A DNA stretch of 64,000 nt from Sipunculus nudus. Lineage: Eukaryota; Annelida; Sipuncula; Golfingiida; Sipunculidae. The notes below the pieces were generated by a model. The model made no database searches and was not told where the DNA came from. It worked only from the letters and a program-made list of their open reading frames with translations. The position numbers were made by a program, and so were the translations under genes. The stretch's first letter is position 1, and every line of letters starts with the position of its first letter. The stretch is from contig CM049322.1 in the NCBI GenBank assembly GCA_026874595.1, positions 48,089,340 to 48,153,339 of the forward strand. Direction: 5' to 3'. Positions 34,972-46,134 of the stretch are shown here, in pieces.

Positions 34972-36004
34972 TATATTATATCAGTGTACTTAGACATACT
35001 TCTAATGCATGACATTTTGAGTGGACCAGTGTTTTTTTTGTGGGAATGATGGACGTTACAGGGTATATAAGTAACATCTGTTGGATTTTTATGTCCAGTT
35101 TTTGCGTGTATATGTGTGGGCGATTACGATTGTATATATTATAATACAACTGCAGAGAGAGAGAAAAAAATATATATTTTTGACTTTTGTGACGGGTTCA
35201 GCGCCGTCAAGTGATACGTAACACATATGTTTGTTATGGGAATAAATTTTAACCAAAGAAATATAATAAACGTACATTTTTTTTAATATTTTGAATTCAG
35301 TGTTGTTGTTTTAGACAGTGTGCTAGTTGTCACTTGCGTGAATGAACATCATATTAGATATGGACGCTTAACAGTGGACGATACGGGCGATGATTGAACA
35401 AATCGTCGCGATCGTTCACGTCGGAGGGAACATAAATACAACTGATAATGTTCAGTAAGGTAACCGACATAAAACGCCCAAAAGGAACTCTCACTGAAAA
35501 TACTGAAAAACCTTAAATACCGGGAATTCTATTTCTCATGAAATCAACGTCGTAAAAGAATATATGTTTAAAACTAACAGCTACAGCGTTAAAGATGGTT
35601 AGAGAAGGGAATTGAATTTACATAATATTATTATGTGTAAGCAAACGGTTACTCCTTTATTCTCGTCTAATCCGCAGTGCTAACACAACCCTAACCCTCC
35701 GACCCTCGAGCCCCTTTTTTTCGAGCAAACTATATGCTCATCAGTTATCTGTCAAAAAGATATATTGTTATTGTTTCAATAAAAACAAATAAAATAAAAA
35801 GAAACTATATGCTCATCGAATTATGCAGATTTAAGGCTAAAAAAGGGATGCTTCTTGGGTACTTTTTTTCAGAAATCAGTGGGGGCGGTTTTCCATTACA
35901 CTTTTTTGTTGTATGTGTCGATACATATGTCATATGATCAGGGAAAATCACGATGATAACATATTTTTTCTAAGCGGGTAAAAGCTCTACATAAAAAGGA
36001 AAAC
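33901..36004. other. Intergenic, no gene seen
   Basis: A tRNA-like or SINE-like B-box (minus strand gtgttcggatcc) lies near 34080-34090, with an A-box-like stretch about 45 bases upstream on that strand; weak. (TA)n lies at 34905-34968. Nothing else recognised. Confidence 0.4.
34905..34968. repeat. (TA)n microsatellite
   Basis: Alternating TA. Confidence 0.95.
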
Positions 36005-36152
36005 TTTTAAAATTTTATCTTCTTGAAAGATGAAAATCAATTGTAAAAATTTTTGATACCAGGGTTTAAACGTGACGCGGGCGGTGCCACAAAACCATAC
36101 CTTTCACTTTTTTGGGCCTAAACACCTTGCGAAATTAATAGGATGGGGGCTG

Positions 36153-36172
36153 GGGGGGGGGGGGGGGGGGTG
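36153..36172. repeat. Poly-G tract
   Basis: A G run in copy A1 that is much shorter at the matching place in A2 (about 46278-46288). Confidence 0.9.
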
Positions 36173-36463
36173 GAAGATTGAAAATTCAAATCAATGTCCA
36201 GCAACTTTGAACTTTGCTTCGGGCAGTATCCATTGTTACCAGCAGGTGGCGCTGTTTCTCGAGGTTTTGCTTCTGGTGGGGTTGGTTGATTTATTAACCA
36301 TATTAACAGTCAAAAAATAGACTTATACAGTCATTGATGTATACAAATCAATATTTTGTCAATTCGGTTTACAGCTCTAGATTATATTTTTGTTAAGATA
36401 ATTAATTCCGTTATACAGAATGCAAGTCGAAGAATACAGGACTTCCCTGACCGTCTGATTGCT

Positions 36464-38611
36464 AAAAAATCTCTAAAGTTATCAGAGTAGTCATCTGATT
36501 GGACAGCCCAGGTTTCAACAATACACAAAATGTCACTTTTTTAATTATTTTTTTGAAGTTCTGTTGTATATAATTTAGATCTCAATCCTCCAACATTCCA
36601 AGAAATTAAGTGTAAATCATTACTAGTATTTGAATCTTTGTGTAACTGAATATTGTCAGCATAAGTGCAATGGTTATTTTATAACACGCTTATCTGGTTT
36701 CCTTGAAAGGTGTTAAGGTTAGTGTGTTGAGGCTGGGGCAAAGTTAGTCTTTCTTGTGAGCTTAGTTGTACACATGCTGGTTCCGAATCTACAACACAAG
36801 AATATAAATAATTAGTACGTCCATTATTATAATTGCCATCAAATGAATAGGTACTTGGACCCTAGCCACACTGCTAGAATTCTCTAGGTCTTGTTATTAA
36901 CACTGTTGGTTTTGACATCCAATTTGAGCAATTGTCCTTCTACACAAAGTTTATCAAAAGTGAGGTAGGCTTCTTTGCCCCCTTCTCTGGCTTTCAGCAT
37001 ATGCGGAATTAAGGGGGAACTTGACACTTTACTAGCGCCCCTACTGACGACACTGCAAACTATAAATATATCTGGTTAAATTATTTTGTTATGAGGCTAC
37101 ATATGTTGCCGTTTGTGACTTTTGTTGTCATGATAACGTCATCGCTTCGGGAAATGTAACTAGGATGAACAATACTTGTAAGAATGCTCAGTGTAACAGC
37201 TTTATTTAAAATTTTTCATGTAGTACCATATGTTTACATAGAAATTTTCAAACAGAATATCACCAGAAGAGGCACAAATACAGGAATATACCAACGGCTA
37301 TCTTGGCAACTGTCAGTTTTGACAGATGCAAGTTTCTGACAGAAAAAGAGCATAAATATTACCATATGATTGTGAGTGACACTGATGGTGTAATTATGAA
37401 GAGATAATAAGTATATTCCCATAGTTGTTTAGTGCTGTTATTTATATTTCTTTTTACATGGGCATCTTAAAAGCTGATCAGATATTGTTGACGCCAGAAA
37501 CCATTTATGTGTGGACTTATGATAATGTCAAAAATTTTCATAATTTTGGTCTAATATCTTAAAATTTAACCCATTGACATACAGATTTTTGTCTTTAGAT
37601 AAGATTGATATTTAATTCTGCATGTTTTTGTAGAATATTATGAAAAATACATTGGTCAGTTTTCTAAAATATGTAACTTTTGTTTCCCCCTTAGTTATAA
37701 TATCATATAAAAACCCACCACAAGTGTCCATTATCAACTTCATATACTGCCAAAATAAGCACCTTGACCCCCAAATTTTATTTCATATTTTACAAAGTTT
37801 GCCTTGTAGATATCATGTGCAAAATATCTAAGAAATTCCATTGGTAGTTTAAAGTGTCATGTTCCCCCTTAAGTTGCCTCTCGCTTCACGAACTTGTTGG
37901 CTGAAGTCATTTGTCACTATAATGTCACTGTCTTTTAACTTATCTTTCGCTTGAAGCATGATTCTCTCCTTTTCTTTAAATTTTGAGAACTTGATTATTA
38001 TACGTCTTTGTTTGCCCTGTTTATTTTTTACTGGTTGTCTGTGCGCTGTCTCAAAACTTAGTTCTTTATTCTGAATCACACGGTATCCCTAGCCTTTCCT
38101 TTATAACTGTTCTGGCTTTGTTTTCACATTCTAGTTTCTTTCCCATTACTCGCAGGCACCCCATGAATAATTATGTTGTCCCTTCTTGATTGATTCTCTA
38201 TTTGTTCACACCTTTTTTTGAGCATTGTATTTTCATTTTCTAAATCTGTCATCCTATCATTCATCTTAGAGATTTGTTCTTCTAAAAACTCAAGGCATTT
38301 TTCCAATTTTGTGATCGGGTCTGCTGTAACTGCTGGTAATGCGTATCTCTCTTCTGGCCTTGCCCCTGCAGGTACAAATTGGGGGTCTGGCCTGGTGACC
38401 CGTGGCGGGGAAGTGTAGTAAGTGTAGTGTTTCTATTAATTCCGGGTTCTGCGGAGTGTCAACAAAGCTTTTTTTACTTACACTCATACTCAGTGCCCCT
38501 TCTTAGTCCCTAATTAAACGCTGCTGTGCATTTCTGGTCAGGACATTAGCCTGTGTCGAGCTGGTTTTATCGCCTTTACCGGGACCTGTGTTAAGCTCAA
38601 CGTCCGATGAC
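36464..38611 (-). pseudogene. LINE fragment: ORF1 plus the start of ORF2, decayed and interrupted
   Basis: Minus strand. ORF1: a coiled-coil segment (LEFLEEQISKMNDRMTDLEN), then RRDNIIIHGVP, then RRIIIKFSKFKEKERIM, then (after the insertion described at 37013-37868) LIPHMLKAREGGKEAYLTFD, ending at a TAG at 36884-36886. This is the coiled-coil / RRM-like / C-terminal layout of L1-type ORF1 proteins. ORF2: an apurinic-endonuclease start, LHLISWNVGGLRSKLYT ... DILCIVETWAV, at about 36470-36625 with one in-frame stop. Frameshifts occur near 38380 and 38120. The rest of ORF2 is missing: the 3' end is lost, which is the opposite of the usual 5' truncation. The segment is absent from A2. Confidence 0.75.
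37013..37868. mobile_element. 856-bp TTAA-flanked non-autonomous element inserted in LINE ORF1
   Basis: Terminal inverted repeats gggggaacttgacacttt (37013-37030) and aaagtgtcatgttccccc (37851-37868) differ at one position. TTAA is directly duplicated at 37009-37012 and 37869-37872. The LINE ORF1 reading frame runs ...REARGN(L) up to one TTAA and resumes (L)IPHMLKARE at the other, so the insertion is exact. TTAA targeting is typical of piggyBac, although the GGGGG start is not the usual CCC-type end. No transposase frame is present. Confidence 0.8.
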
Positions 38612-39016
38612 AGAACATATACTGGTAATGTTGTACTGTATAATTCCATTTAAATTCTTAAAATTAACATGCATCTCGCGTTTACAGTAAGCAGTACAAA
38701 ATATCTGAGTTAGGACCCCACTTAAGGTCTTAATATCGTTTAAAATATTAAAATGTTCATTTTAAAGAAAATGTGTGAATTGCTAGGACATTTTTATATA
38801 TATTTTGTCAGGAAATTAAATTATAGACAGTATAGTTCATTATTAAAAAAAAGTAGCATTTAAACTGACTTGTCAGCCGACAAAAGAGTGTGCACAAAAC
38901 AACATTTATGTAAAAGATGTTACAATATGTGTCAGAAATATTGTACTTTTTTTAGGGTAAGTAAAAAAATAATCCTCAAACTTAAAACTGGAATGATTTT
39001 TATATGTGTCATAACG

Positions 39017-39652
39017 CAGGCACTTGAATCCCTATTTATAATGGTCTTCATATCTCCAATGTTCTTAGAGATACTACGACGAAATCAGGTCAAACGACCC
39101 AATAATAAAACGGTAATACGTATTGTCCCACATGCGGCGTATTTTCCTTTTTTCTAACTGCTTGCATCACAGGGACATGAAAAGTGACCATGCAAGCCAA
39201 GTTGCATGGCGACTTTCCAAATATGGCGGCCATTCCAGATGGGTCATGTAAGGTCATGCCACTGCGCATCACTTACATGTCAACGAAGGCCGCTTCCTCC
39301 ACCGTTTGGAATGGATGACGTCGAAATTCAGACATTGCCACAAAAGTTTATCCATGTAGCTTGAATTGATGGTTGAAAAACAATGGAAATTGGATGGATT
39401 TTATTCTGTAACTCCCGTTGTATTTAACGATCATATGGATTACGCATAAAAGGAAGATCAAGCGAATATAAGCGGGTCGAGAACGTAACTTCCCTCATTA
39501 TCACAGAACGATTTTGGCTGAATTGCCCACCTTGTCTTTTTAAAAGTGATAACACGGTATAACCTTTTTTATTATTTGGTCGTTTCGTCGTAGTAAATCT
39601 AAGAACATTGGAGATTTGAAGACTTTATTATAAATAGGGAATCAAGCGCCTG
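39017..39652. mobile_element. hAT-like non-autonomous transposon with about 90-bp inverted repeats
   Basis: The left end, caggcacttgaatccctatt and onward for about 90 bases, matches the reverse complement of the right end (caggcgcttgattccctatt...). A copy of gtcata lies on each side. The matching place in A2 (about 46985) has a single uninterrupted tatatgtcatatat, giving a natural empty site. A CAGG-type end and a target duplication of about 6-8 bp fit hAT. No transposase. Confidence 0.75.
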
Positions 39653-39949
39653 TGGTCATATATTATAGTTGATCATTTAAGGAATCCAAATATGTATACA
39701 TCTCCGGGACTTAAATTGGTTTAAATCAAGATATTACAGCTATATTGAAAAGGTAATTTTATCGAATTTACGACGCATTATAAAGAAAAAAATAAATTAT
39801 GGCGCATGATTTAAAGAGCCGATTAGGAATCAGAGAGAGAGATAATATCTATTTGAAGCACCTGCTTTACAACACGATGACATACACAGAACATAGATAT
39901 AATATTTACATATCTAAGGCGAGGGTGAGTAATTATGCAGTTATATTAC

Positions 39950-40130
39950 AGGAGCGGATCACAGATGTAGGAAAAGGGGGGGGGGAGCGTCCAACCTAGG
40001 AGGACTAATGACAAAGCCTAAAAAGTGTCCCAGGTCACAGGAAAGAGGGTCCAGGCCCAAAAATTGGTCTGAACCCCTTAAAAAAGGGTTGCAGCGGCTG
40101 AAAAGGGGGGGGGCAAAACCATTAAAAATT
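39950..40130. repeat. Dispersed poly-G-containing repeat, A1 copy
   Basis: Begins caggagcggatcac and contains two G runs around 'ggttgcagcggctg'. The A2 copy is at about 47280-47460, and the family also occurs at 17390-17541 and 9811-9900. Confidence 0.6.
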
Positions 40131-40912
40131 TAAATATGAAAACAATACGTTCATAATAATGTGAATGAGAAACGTAAAACATGAGATTAAAAATGAATGT
40201 TAAATATAAATGCTAATATTAGGAAAGGATATATATCATGTATTCTAATAAAAGCAAACAAGCTAATAAAATATCACAGTAAGAAACCTCTATAAGTGAA
40301 AAAGGAGGCAATGAAACATTGAAAACATAGAGTTGTTAAATTTCCCAAATATGACGGCCCAGCGGCGTGTCAAAGGCTCAATAGGCCTATAGTAGTCATA
40401 ATGTTTCCTGACCGTATGGGGTGAGGCAAGGAGCAACTCACGGATTGCATGAGCTCCACCTGGCCAAGGGATCACTCGAGCCGGGCTGACCACCCAAGCC
40501 TGAGCCGAAGGTACTTGTGGACTGCATGGGCTAGAACTAGGTCAATCACGTGCACGTGTAGCTAGCGCTGGGCTGTGTGTTTATTTGCCATGTACGACAA
40601 GTCTCGGGCGTATGTGTTTATAAATTACAATTCCATATTCAGCAATATATCCTGTTATTCAATGTACACAAATTCCTGCAGACAATTCTGTCACATAATC
40701 TATGGTTTTGAGTGTATTTTACATGTCCCTTCTCTTTTATTTTGTAATTCCATACACTCTGGAGAAAGCATCTTAGGCACAGATATAGGTGGAAAGAGGG
40801 ACCAGGGCATGTCTATTGTTCAAGAACAGAAGTTGAAAATAAAGAGAGTAGTATATAATGGGCATGTGGGTTCTAGGAAGATGAGATGTGATGCACCGAG
40901 CCACTTATTTAT

Positions 40913-41200
40913 TGCTTATATCGGTATATCGGTCAGGTAGGCCCTGCAAAATTCTAAAACCTGTAGTGTCTGGATAGCCCTTTGTGAGTTCCGAGTCCAC
41001 CACTGGAGGTAACGTGAGAATGGCGTCCTGATGCTCATACAGGTACTCCAGCTGTAGACCCGTGTGCCTCCTGCCACTAGCTGATTCTCACCTCGCTTCA
41101 TGAAGGTGTTTATTTGCGTCCGTCTTTCAATCTCAGCAAGCCCGACGACCAACGTGTTGATGACGGTTTGCTCAAAGGAAGCTGAGAGCTAAGCGCAGAA
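40913..41200 (-). pseudogene. Unrecognised conserved open frame, copy 1
   Basis: The minus-strand frame SASFEQTVINTLVVGLAEIE then RRTQINTFMKRG... ends at a TAA at 40913-40915. It is retained, with only three substitutions in the 78 codons, in A2 (49740-50020). It lies just downstream of the NACHT-like remnant on the same strand and could belong to the same former gene. No domain recognised. Confidence 0.35.
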
Positions 41201-41327
41201 ACCCAGCAACTGAACGAAATGTCTTGCGAACGTTGAAAGGAATCGTCACATTGTAACCATCACAAATAAAATTGCAGGGCTGTGGCTTAACCGACTAAGC
41301 TCCATGAATTTATTTATTTTACGGAGT

Positions 41328-41790
41328 AGCTGGTCTCCTCCAAAAAGGTTTGCGATGTAGAATGTAATCTTGCATACCCGTTGCTGCAAGCCCCGTAAGG
41401 TCATCTAGATCTGCATCGGAGTAATATTCATCAGGGAAACTTGTTACAACCAATAATTTGATTGATGTCAGCCATCTTCTGAAAAGAACGTATTTTCTTT
41501 CCTTTAATGTGGATCGTCATACTTGTCCACGCCATCAAGGATAAGCAAAACAAGGCTTTGACATCCTCTTCGTCTTTGTGGTCCCTTCCTTTAATACTTG
41601 GTTCAAAGACTGTCCGTTATTAACCTGTTTTAAGGATACAAGTAGGACAGACTTGAACCTCTCAGATAAGATGTCATTTGACGTTTGTTCATCTCCACCA
41701 ATACAAGACTCAGCCCAGTAAAAACACACACATCCTGACAAACGCCAGTAGAGGTGAATAGTTTGAGCATCTTTGAACTGCAAACCAACA
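41328..41790 (-). pseudogene. NACHT-domain (NLR-like) fragment, copy 1
   Basis: Minus strand, three frames. First an open part at 41535-41783 containing NDILSERFKSVLLVSLKQVN, the strand before Walker B in NACHT ATPases. Then, after a frame change, LVLLILDGVDKYDD, a Walker-B-like hhhhDGhD motif. Then, after another shift, KLLVVTSFPDEYYSDADLDD, resembling the sensor-1 strand (LLVTSRP-type). No P-loop was found upstream. The frameshifts imply a pseudogene, unless short introns are hidden here. NACHT is inferred by eye from motif order. Confidence 0.5.
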
Positions 41791-42832
41791 ATACACTTTT
41801 ATTAAAATTTCAATTTATACTTGGATTCATACATGCTGCAAAATGGAAACATTACTTGTTGTGAAAAGTGCATTGCTAGCATGGTGTATGGCAGGATAAC
41901 AACTGTCACTTTTATTTTGAAATCAAATGCCGGCTCTATGTATCGAGAGTCTTAACACTCAAGGTCCTAAGTTATATTTTGACAGTGAGTTGGTATTTAA
42001 AGTTACGTATCAAAAAAAGAATATTAGAACTGATTTGGGGATTTTAAAGTTATACATAAAAATTCATTCCTCCAGACAGCTACAAAAAAATCATAAACTT
42101 AGTGTGACTGTAGCTTAACTTCATAACCCATTTGTAGATATATTAATAAAGAGTATCATGCATTTTGGGTTACTTGCTAACCCTATCAGATATATGCAAC
42201 CATGAATGTAAATATGGTCTCATATGGCAGTTGTCAACATCGTAATTAGTTACGTTGAGACTTCATGTAGTTAAAAATATACTTCCAATCAATCAATTTT
42301 AAAGTACATGTAATTTTAAAGCAATCGTTAAGTAATGGATAACGTTTACAATGAAATGGCAGCCAACCATGACGGATAAATGTATTCGCTAAAAGGATAT
42401 GTCATCCTGATTTTGCGTTATCTTGTGCTTATATAGCCTTAAATGAAGAAGATGAAAACGAAATAAGTCGTACCGTATTGCTACATTCTTTCATATACAA
42501 TAGACCATGGCATCAATTGTTCATCGACATATCCTGTTGAAAAATGCAGTTTCTATAAACTGTTTAGCATGCATGTTCCTCAATATTTAACAGACATTGT
42601 AAGAAACACGTGGAAAGCAGTACAAGCAGAATTAAGTATATTTTCACATAAAAAAAAGTTATATTTATCTAGGTTAAAGGTAGCTACATGGCTAAATTTC
42701 CTTTACCTGGTAGGGATGGTTACCTTTTTCAGCTCTATGAAATATAGTGATGAAAGGGTTCTTTCCCATTTTACTGCCAATCTATATCACACATAAGGAT
42801 TTATGGTCAGCGTTTTTTTCTAACATGTTCAT
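41791..42832. other. Rest of unit A1, no gene seen
   Basis: Non-coding sequence shared with 50611-51662. The unit ends 26 bases past the lectin-1 stop codon, so the 3' UTR of lectin 1 would derive from unit A. Confidence 0.5.
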
Positions 42833-42857
42833 TTCCGTTTATGTGATTTTCTATCAT

Positions 42858-43084
42858 TCACTGATCATTAACACCTTGTTCACAAATGAAATAATAAGAA
42901 TAAATTGATTTTTCATCATTCCATGTATAACTGGGCTGTAAAACTAGGAAGTCTTCTCCACCTTTGTCGTCATTTGGTTCCCCAGGAGACCAGTTAGTGT
43001 AGTTGAACTCTTCACCAGTGGCTTTCCACACCCATTTGTCTTCCTTTTCAGCATCAAACCCAGATGTCCAGTAATATCTGTTCT
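42858..43084 (-). CDS. Lectin 1 exon 4 (second half of C-type lectin domain)
   Basis: 227 nt with TGA at 42860-42858. Carries EPN, WND and the terminal FICE Cys. Acceptor attgtttcag. Confidence 0.9.
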
Positions 43085-43377
43085 CTGAAACAATTATTGT
43101 CTCTCAATGCGACTTATTTCAATCACACAACCATGTAGCCCTGTTAGCACTAAGCATTATCGCTTTCAATATCGAGGCACCATCTAGGCACCAATAATAA
43201 TAATATCAATAATTATAATAATTATAATAATAATTATATCCACTGTACGTGACGAAACCGTTGCTTTATTTAATGAACGCATCTACTAATACGTGCGATC
43301 GTGAAGGACACAAACACAATTGTACAGTCTGGCCCAATTAATTTCATAATAATAGTATCAATGATAATAATAATAAC

Positions 43378-43411
<34 letters not shown>

Positions 43412-43563
43412 GTAATAAATATAATAATTACGATACTACCAGTAGAAATGATAATAATTATAAAAATGATAACAACAAAAATGATCATTATTATCAAAAC
43501 AAGAATTACATAATTATATTTTTTAATTATTATAACAGTCAAAACAAGAACAACAAAAGTAAA

Positions 43564-43603
<40 letters not shown>

Positions 43604-44612
43604 GCAAATTCTGTATAGGGCACTAGAGGAAAGCATTTTACCTTTTATTTGTGTTTTGATGATGCTTTCAAGATGCTCTTGCTCCTCTGCTGTTTCAATG
43701 CTGACCAGAAACCCGTTTCTCAGTTGACATGCTGTTCCCGCTGTGATTGCATCACATCTATCGGAGCTGATGTAATAACAAGAGGAAGCTCGCCTCCCCT
43801 TTACGATACGTCCACAAGCAAAGCCGTTCATATAACCAAGAGGGCATCTCACGACTGGAATAATTAAAATATGAAACACTCCGGGAACAATAAAAAAAGG
43901 AAAAAGAATGCTACATGGTATCAGGGATGGTCTTTAATGTATGGATTTATATACTTCTTCCAATGCCCATGGGAGGGGGACGGAAATATTTATTTTTTTT
44001 TATTTTTCTGACAATTTGAATAATAAATCTCTTTAGTGTTATACCTGATTTTTCGATAGGCAGCCTTGGTTCTGGTTTATATACCTGCTTCCGTAAGGGA
44101 TGTGAACATTCACGTCTTGATGTTTCAATATCGAAAGGTACCTCACCTCGAAGCACACACACATCGCGAAAGCTAGTTGCAGTTTTACAAGGTGGGTGAC
44201 TTTGTGTTTGACATATTTGCTGACATTCATTTGTTGTTATTTTCTTCTTGTGCACTTTTTTCAGTTCCTTAAAAGGAGCTTGATTTTCCACCAGTGACAC
44301 TGAAATATAAAGAAATGTATGTTTATCAGTTGGTTCATATGTGAATAAACATTCATGATATTTAAGTTAATAATATTATGTAATCTTGGTGGAATATGTC
44401 TGTGTATATTGGAAGCAGAATAAGTGAATCAACATTATTCATATCCTAAAGAGACGCCTCAAATAATTAGAACCTCTGAAATATAAATTTTGATCAGAAC
44501 TGACTGTAAATGAGGAAGATGCGCCTCATGTTTATTTTATATTCTCTGCTGACGTAATAACTTTAGAATAACATCAGGTGCACGTGATGGTTTATTCTTC
44601 ATTCTTTTTTTG

Positions 44613-44643
<31 letters not shown>

Positions 44644-44987
44644 ACATATATACATTTGATATATATAATCTTTACCTCGAATCTTCTTAAAATACAAAAA
44701 AAAGGCTTTGATTCAGATAGAGGCTAAAAGCCTCCGTGTCTTGAAATTGTGGTATCATTTGTATAGAAAACGTTTGTAATCATGCAGTTAATAACCCTAT
44801 TGGGAAAGTGGAAAAATTGAATTGTGGAAAGTGCATGTAATGTTAACTTTGAAACAAATTTGATTAAGGAACATTAATCGAATCAGAAGTTTTGATTTAT
44901 TTTTGCCTGGATACTAAAGTTATATTTTTATTATATTTACTCACCCTGAGAGAAGATAAATAAAGCTATTACGTGAGTTGCAACCAT
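42858..44987 (-). CDS. Secreted PAN/apple-like plus C-type lectin protein, lectin 1 (4 exons, 245 aa)
   Basis: Exons in coding order: 44987-44945, 44299-44045, 43854-43642, 43084-42858, all joined in phase 1. The 738 nt encode 245 residues. Residues 1-14 are a signal peptide (MVATHVIALFIFSQG). Exon 2 (about residues 15-99) has five Cys in a PAN/apple-like spacing (NECQQIC...PPCK...VCVLRG...REC). Exons 3-4 form a C-type lectin fold: VRCPLGY...SCYYIS...TACQLRNGFLVSI...ETAEEQ, then YYWTSGFDAE, NWSPGEPND, TWNDE and FICE. EPN plus WND are the calcium and mannose-type sugar ligands of the family, so sugar binding is likely retained. Expected to be extracellular, with a likely role in microbial or glycan recognition (inferred from the family). 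It is nearly identical to lectin 3 and about half as similar to lectin 2. Confidence 0.9.
43187..43617. repeat. (TAA)n-type microsatellites in lectin 1 intron 3
   Basis: Several ATA/ATT trinucleotide runs, the longest at about 43366-43412 and 43568-43602. Equivalent runs are in lectin 3 at 57016-57366. The Ile-rich frames across them are artefacts. Confidence 0.9.
43642..43854 (-). CDS. Lectin 1 exon 3 (first half of C-type lectin domain)
   Basis: 213 nt, 71 codons. Acceptor aattattccag, donor ataaaag/gtaaaa. Cys at RCP, FACG, SCYY, DRCD and TACQ. Confidence 0.9.
44045..44299 (-). CDS. Lectin 1 exon 2 (PAN/apple-like domain)
   Basis: 255 nt, 85 codons. Acceptor tatatttcag, donor aatcag/gtataa. 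Confidence 0.9.
44945..44987 (-). CDS. Lectin 1 exon 1 (signal peptide)
   Basis: ATG at 44987-44985; 43 nt; donor tctcagg/gtgagt. Confidence 0.85.
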
Positions 44988-45050
44988 TCTTACATTCAAT
45001 AGGACTGGAATATGCCAGTATATATGTTAACTACCAAAATGTCATATTTC

Positions 45051-45067
45051 CACTGCCACGTCAACGG
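45051..45067 (-). promoter_or_regulatory. Conserved TGACGTGG-type element upstream of lectin 1
   Basis: The minus strand reads ccgttgacgtggcagtg, about 65-80 bases upstream of the ATG. The same 17 bases occur at 58878-58894 upstream of lectin 3. TGACGTGG matches the XBP1/ATF6-type unfolded-protein-response element. A TTTAAATA TATA-like box lies just upstream at about 45077-45085. Conservation is partly expected from recent duplication. Confidence 0.3.
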
Positions 45068-45089
45068 AAATGGTCATATTTAAATGGGG

Positions 45090-46134
45090 ACCCCATAAAA
45101 ATAGCTTTTACGTGCGATTTTTAGAATCATTGTGTATATATTTTTAATGGTATCCCAACAATGCTGCATTTAATGGTGTCCTAACAATGAGTGCGTTGCC
45201 AATGTCTTGTACGCAAACAAAAAAAATGGTAGATATAAAAATTAACAATAATATTAAAGCACATGTTTTTCATTATCTTACCAAAATATTGTGTCCAAAT
45301 TTAATCCGTGCTTTCTGAAGCAAACCTACAATTCCCTGTGCCTTTAAGTCAAAGGGATACATTGATTTACGTTAATGGGGTTCTTGTGAGTCATACAATA
45401 GCGCTGGCAACTTAAATTTAAGGTAAATTTGTCTGTGTCCAATATGCATGAATCTAAAGAAAATGCCACTTGCCAAGTCTGCAATATTCTTATCTCTGCA
45501 TGGGTAACAGGATAACAGGAATTCTATTCGTGAATCATGGTTCTTTTTCTTTTTGATTTGGAGACCAAAAGAACACAATGTGATCATATATTTCGCTTTA
45601 GCCAAGCTATCATGGATGGATGAGCCCTTTTAAAATTCAACCAATGAGTTATAAATACAACCTCGGAATAATAAGCATAATCTGTCCACCCAAAGCATGT
45701 AGAATATCCTGTATTATGATAAAGCTCAGATATGCTTTGGGTTGATTAGATACATAGACATCTTAACTTTTCAATACCAACTTGCTGGTTTTCAACATCT
45801 GTCAGAGTATAAACTTACGATCCTGAGTTTTTAGTTGCTGGGTACATATAACCGCTATATGACTCCACATAAAAGTGATCCTAAGCATCCAGCTGTATAC
45901 CATGCTGTATACCATGCTATTTTGACGAAAAGTAATGGTTGAATTTTGCAGCATTTATAATTTTAATGAAACTGTATATATTTGATGTAATGTTTTATTC
46001 AGGTGTACCGGAAATAATGCGCGGGGAATTAACTCTGTCTTGACACATGTGTATTGACAGAGCAAATTCTTGTACAGGAAATGGATAAAGAGAGATAAGC
46101 TGAAGTCTTATTTAGCGGTTAAGGTTTATCAAAA
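45090..46134. other. Rest of unit B1, no gene seen
   Basis: Matches 58900-59980. Small frames such as 45372-45605 (minus) are not recognisable. Confidence 0.5.

Larger units (their letters stand above)
36005..42832. repeat. Segmental duplication unit A, copy 1
   Basis: Collinear with 46135-51662. Three blocks match: 36005-36463 with 46135-46610, 38612-39016 plus 39653-40872 with 46612-48197, and 40873-42832 with 49700-51662. Identity is high even in non-coding sequence. Breaks in collinearity correspond to the LINE segment and hAT-like element in this copy and to a 1.5-kb segment in the other. Confidence 0.9.
42833..46134. repeat. Segmental duplication unit B, copy 1
   Basis: Collinear with 56653-59980 across lectin exons, introns and upstream sequence. 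Both copies start with tttccgtttatgtga. Confidence 0.9.

Noticed and set aside
37234-37831. Small frames inside the TTAA element as a transposase
   Set aside because: About 60 codons each, with no catalytic motif. The element is non-autonomous.
43270-43623. 117-codon Ile-rich minus-strand frame
   Set aside because: Translated (TAA)n microsatellite inside lectin 1 intron 3.
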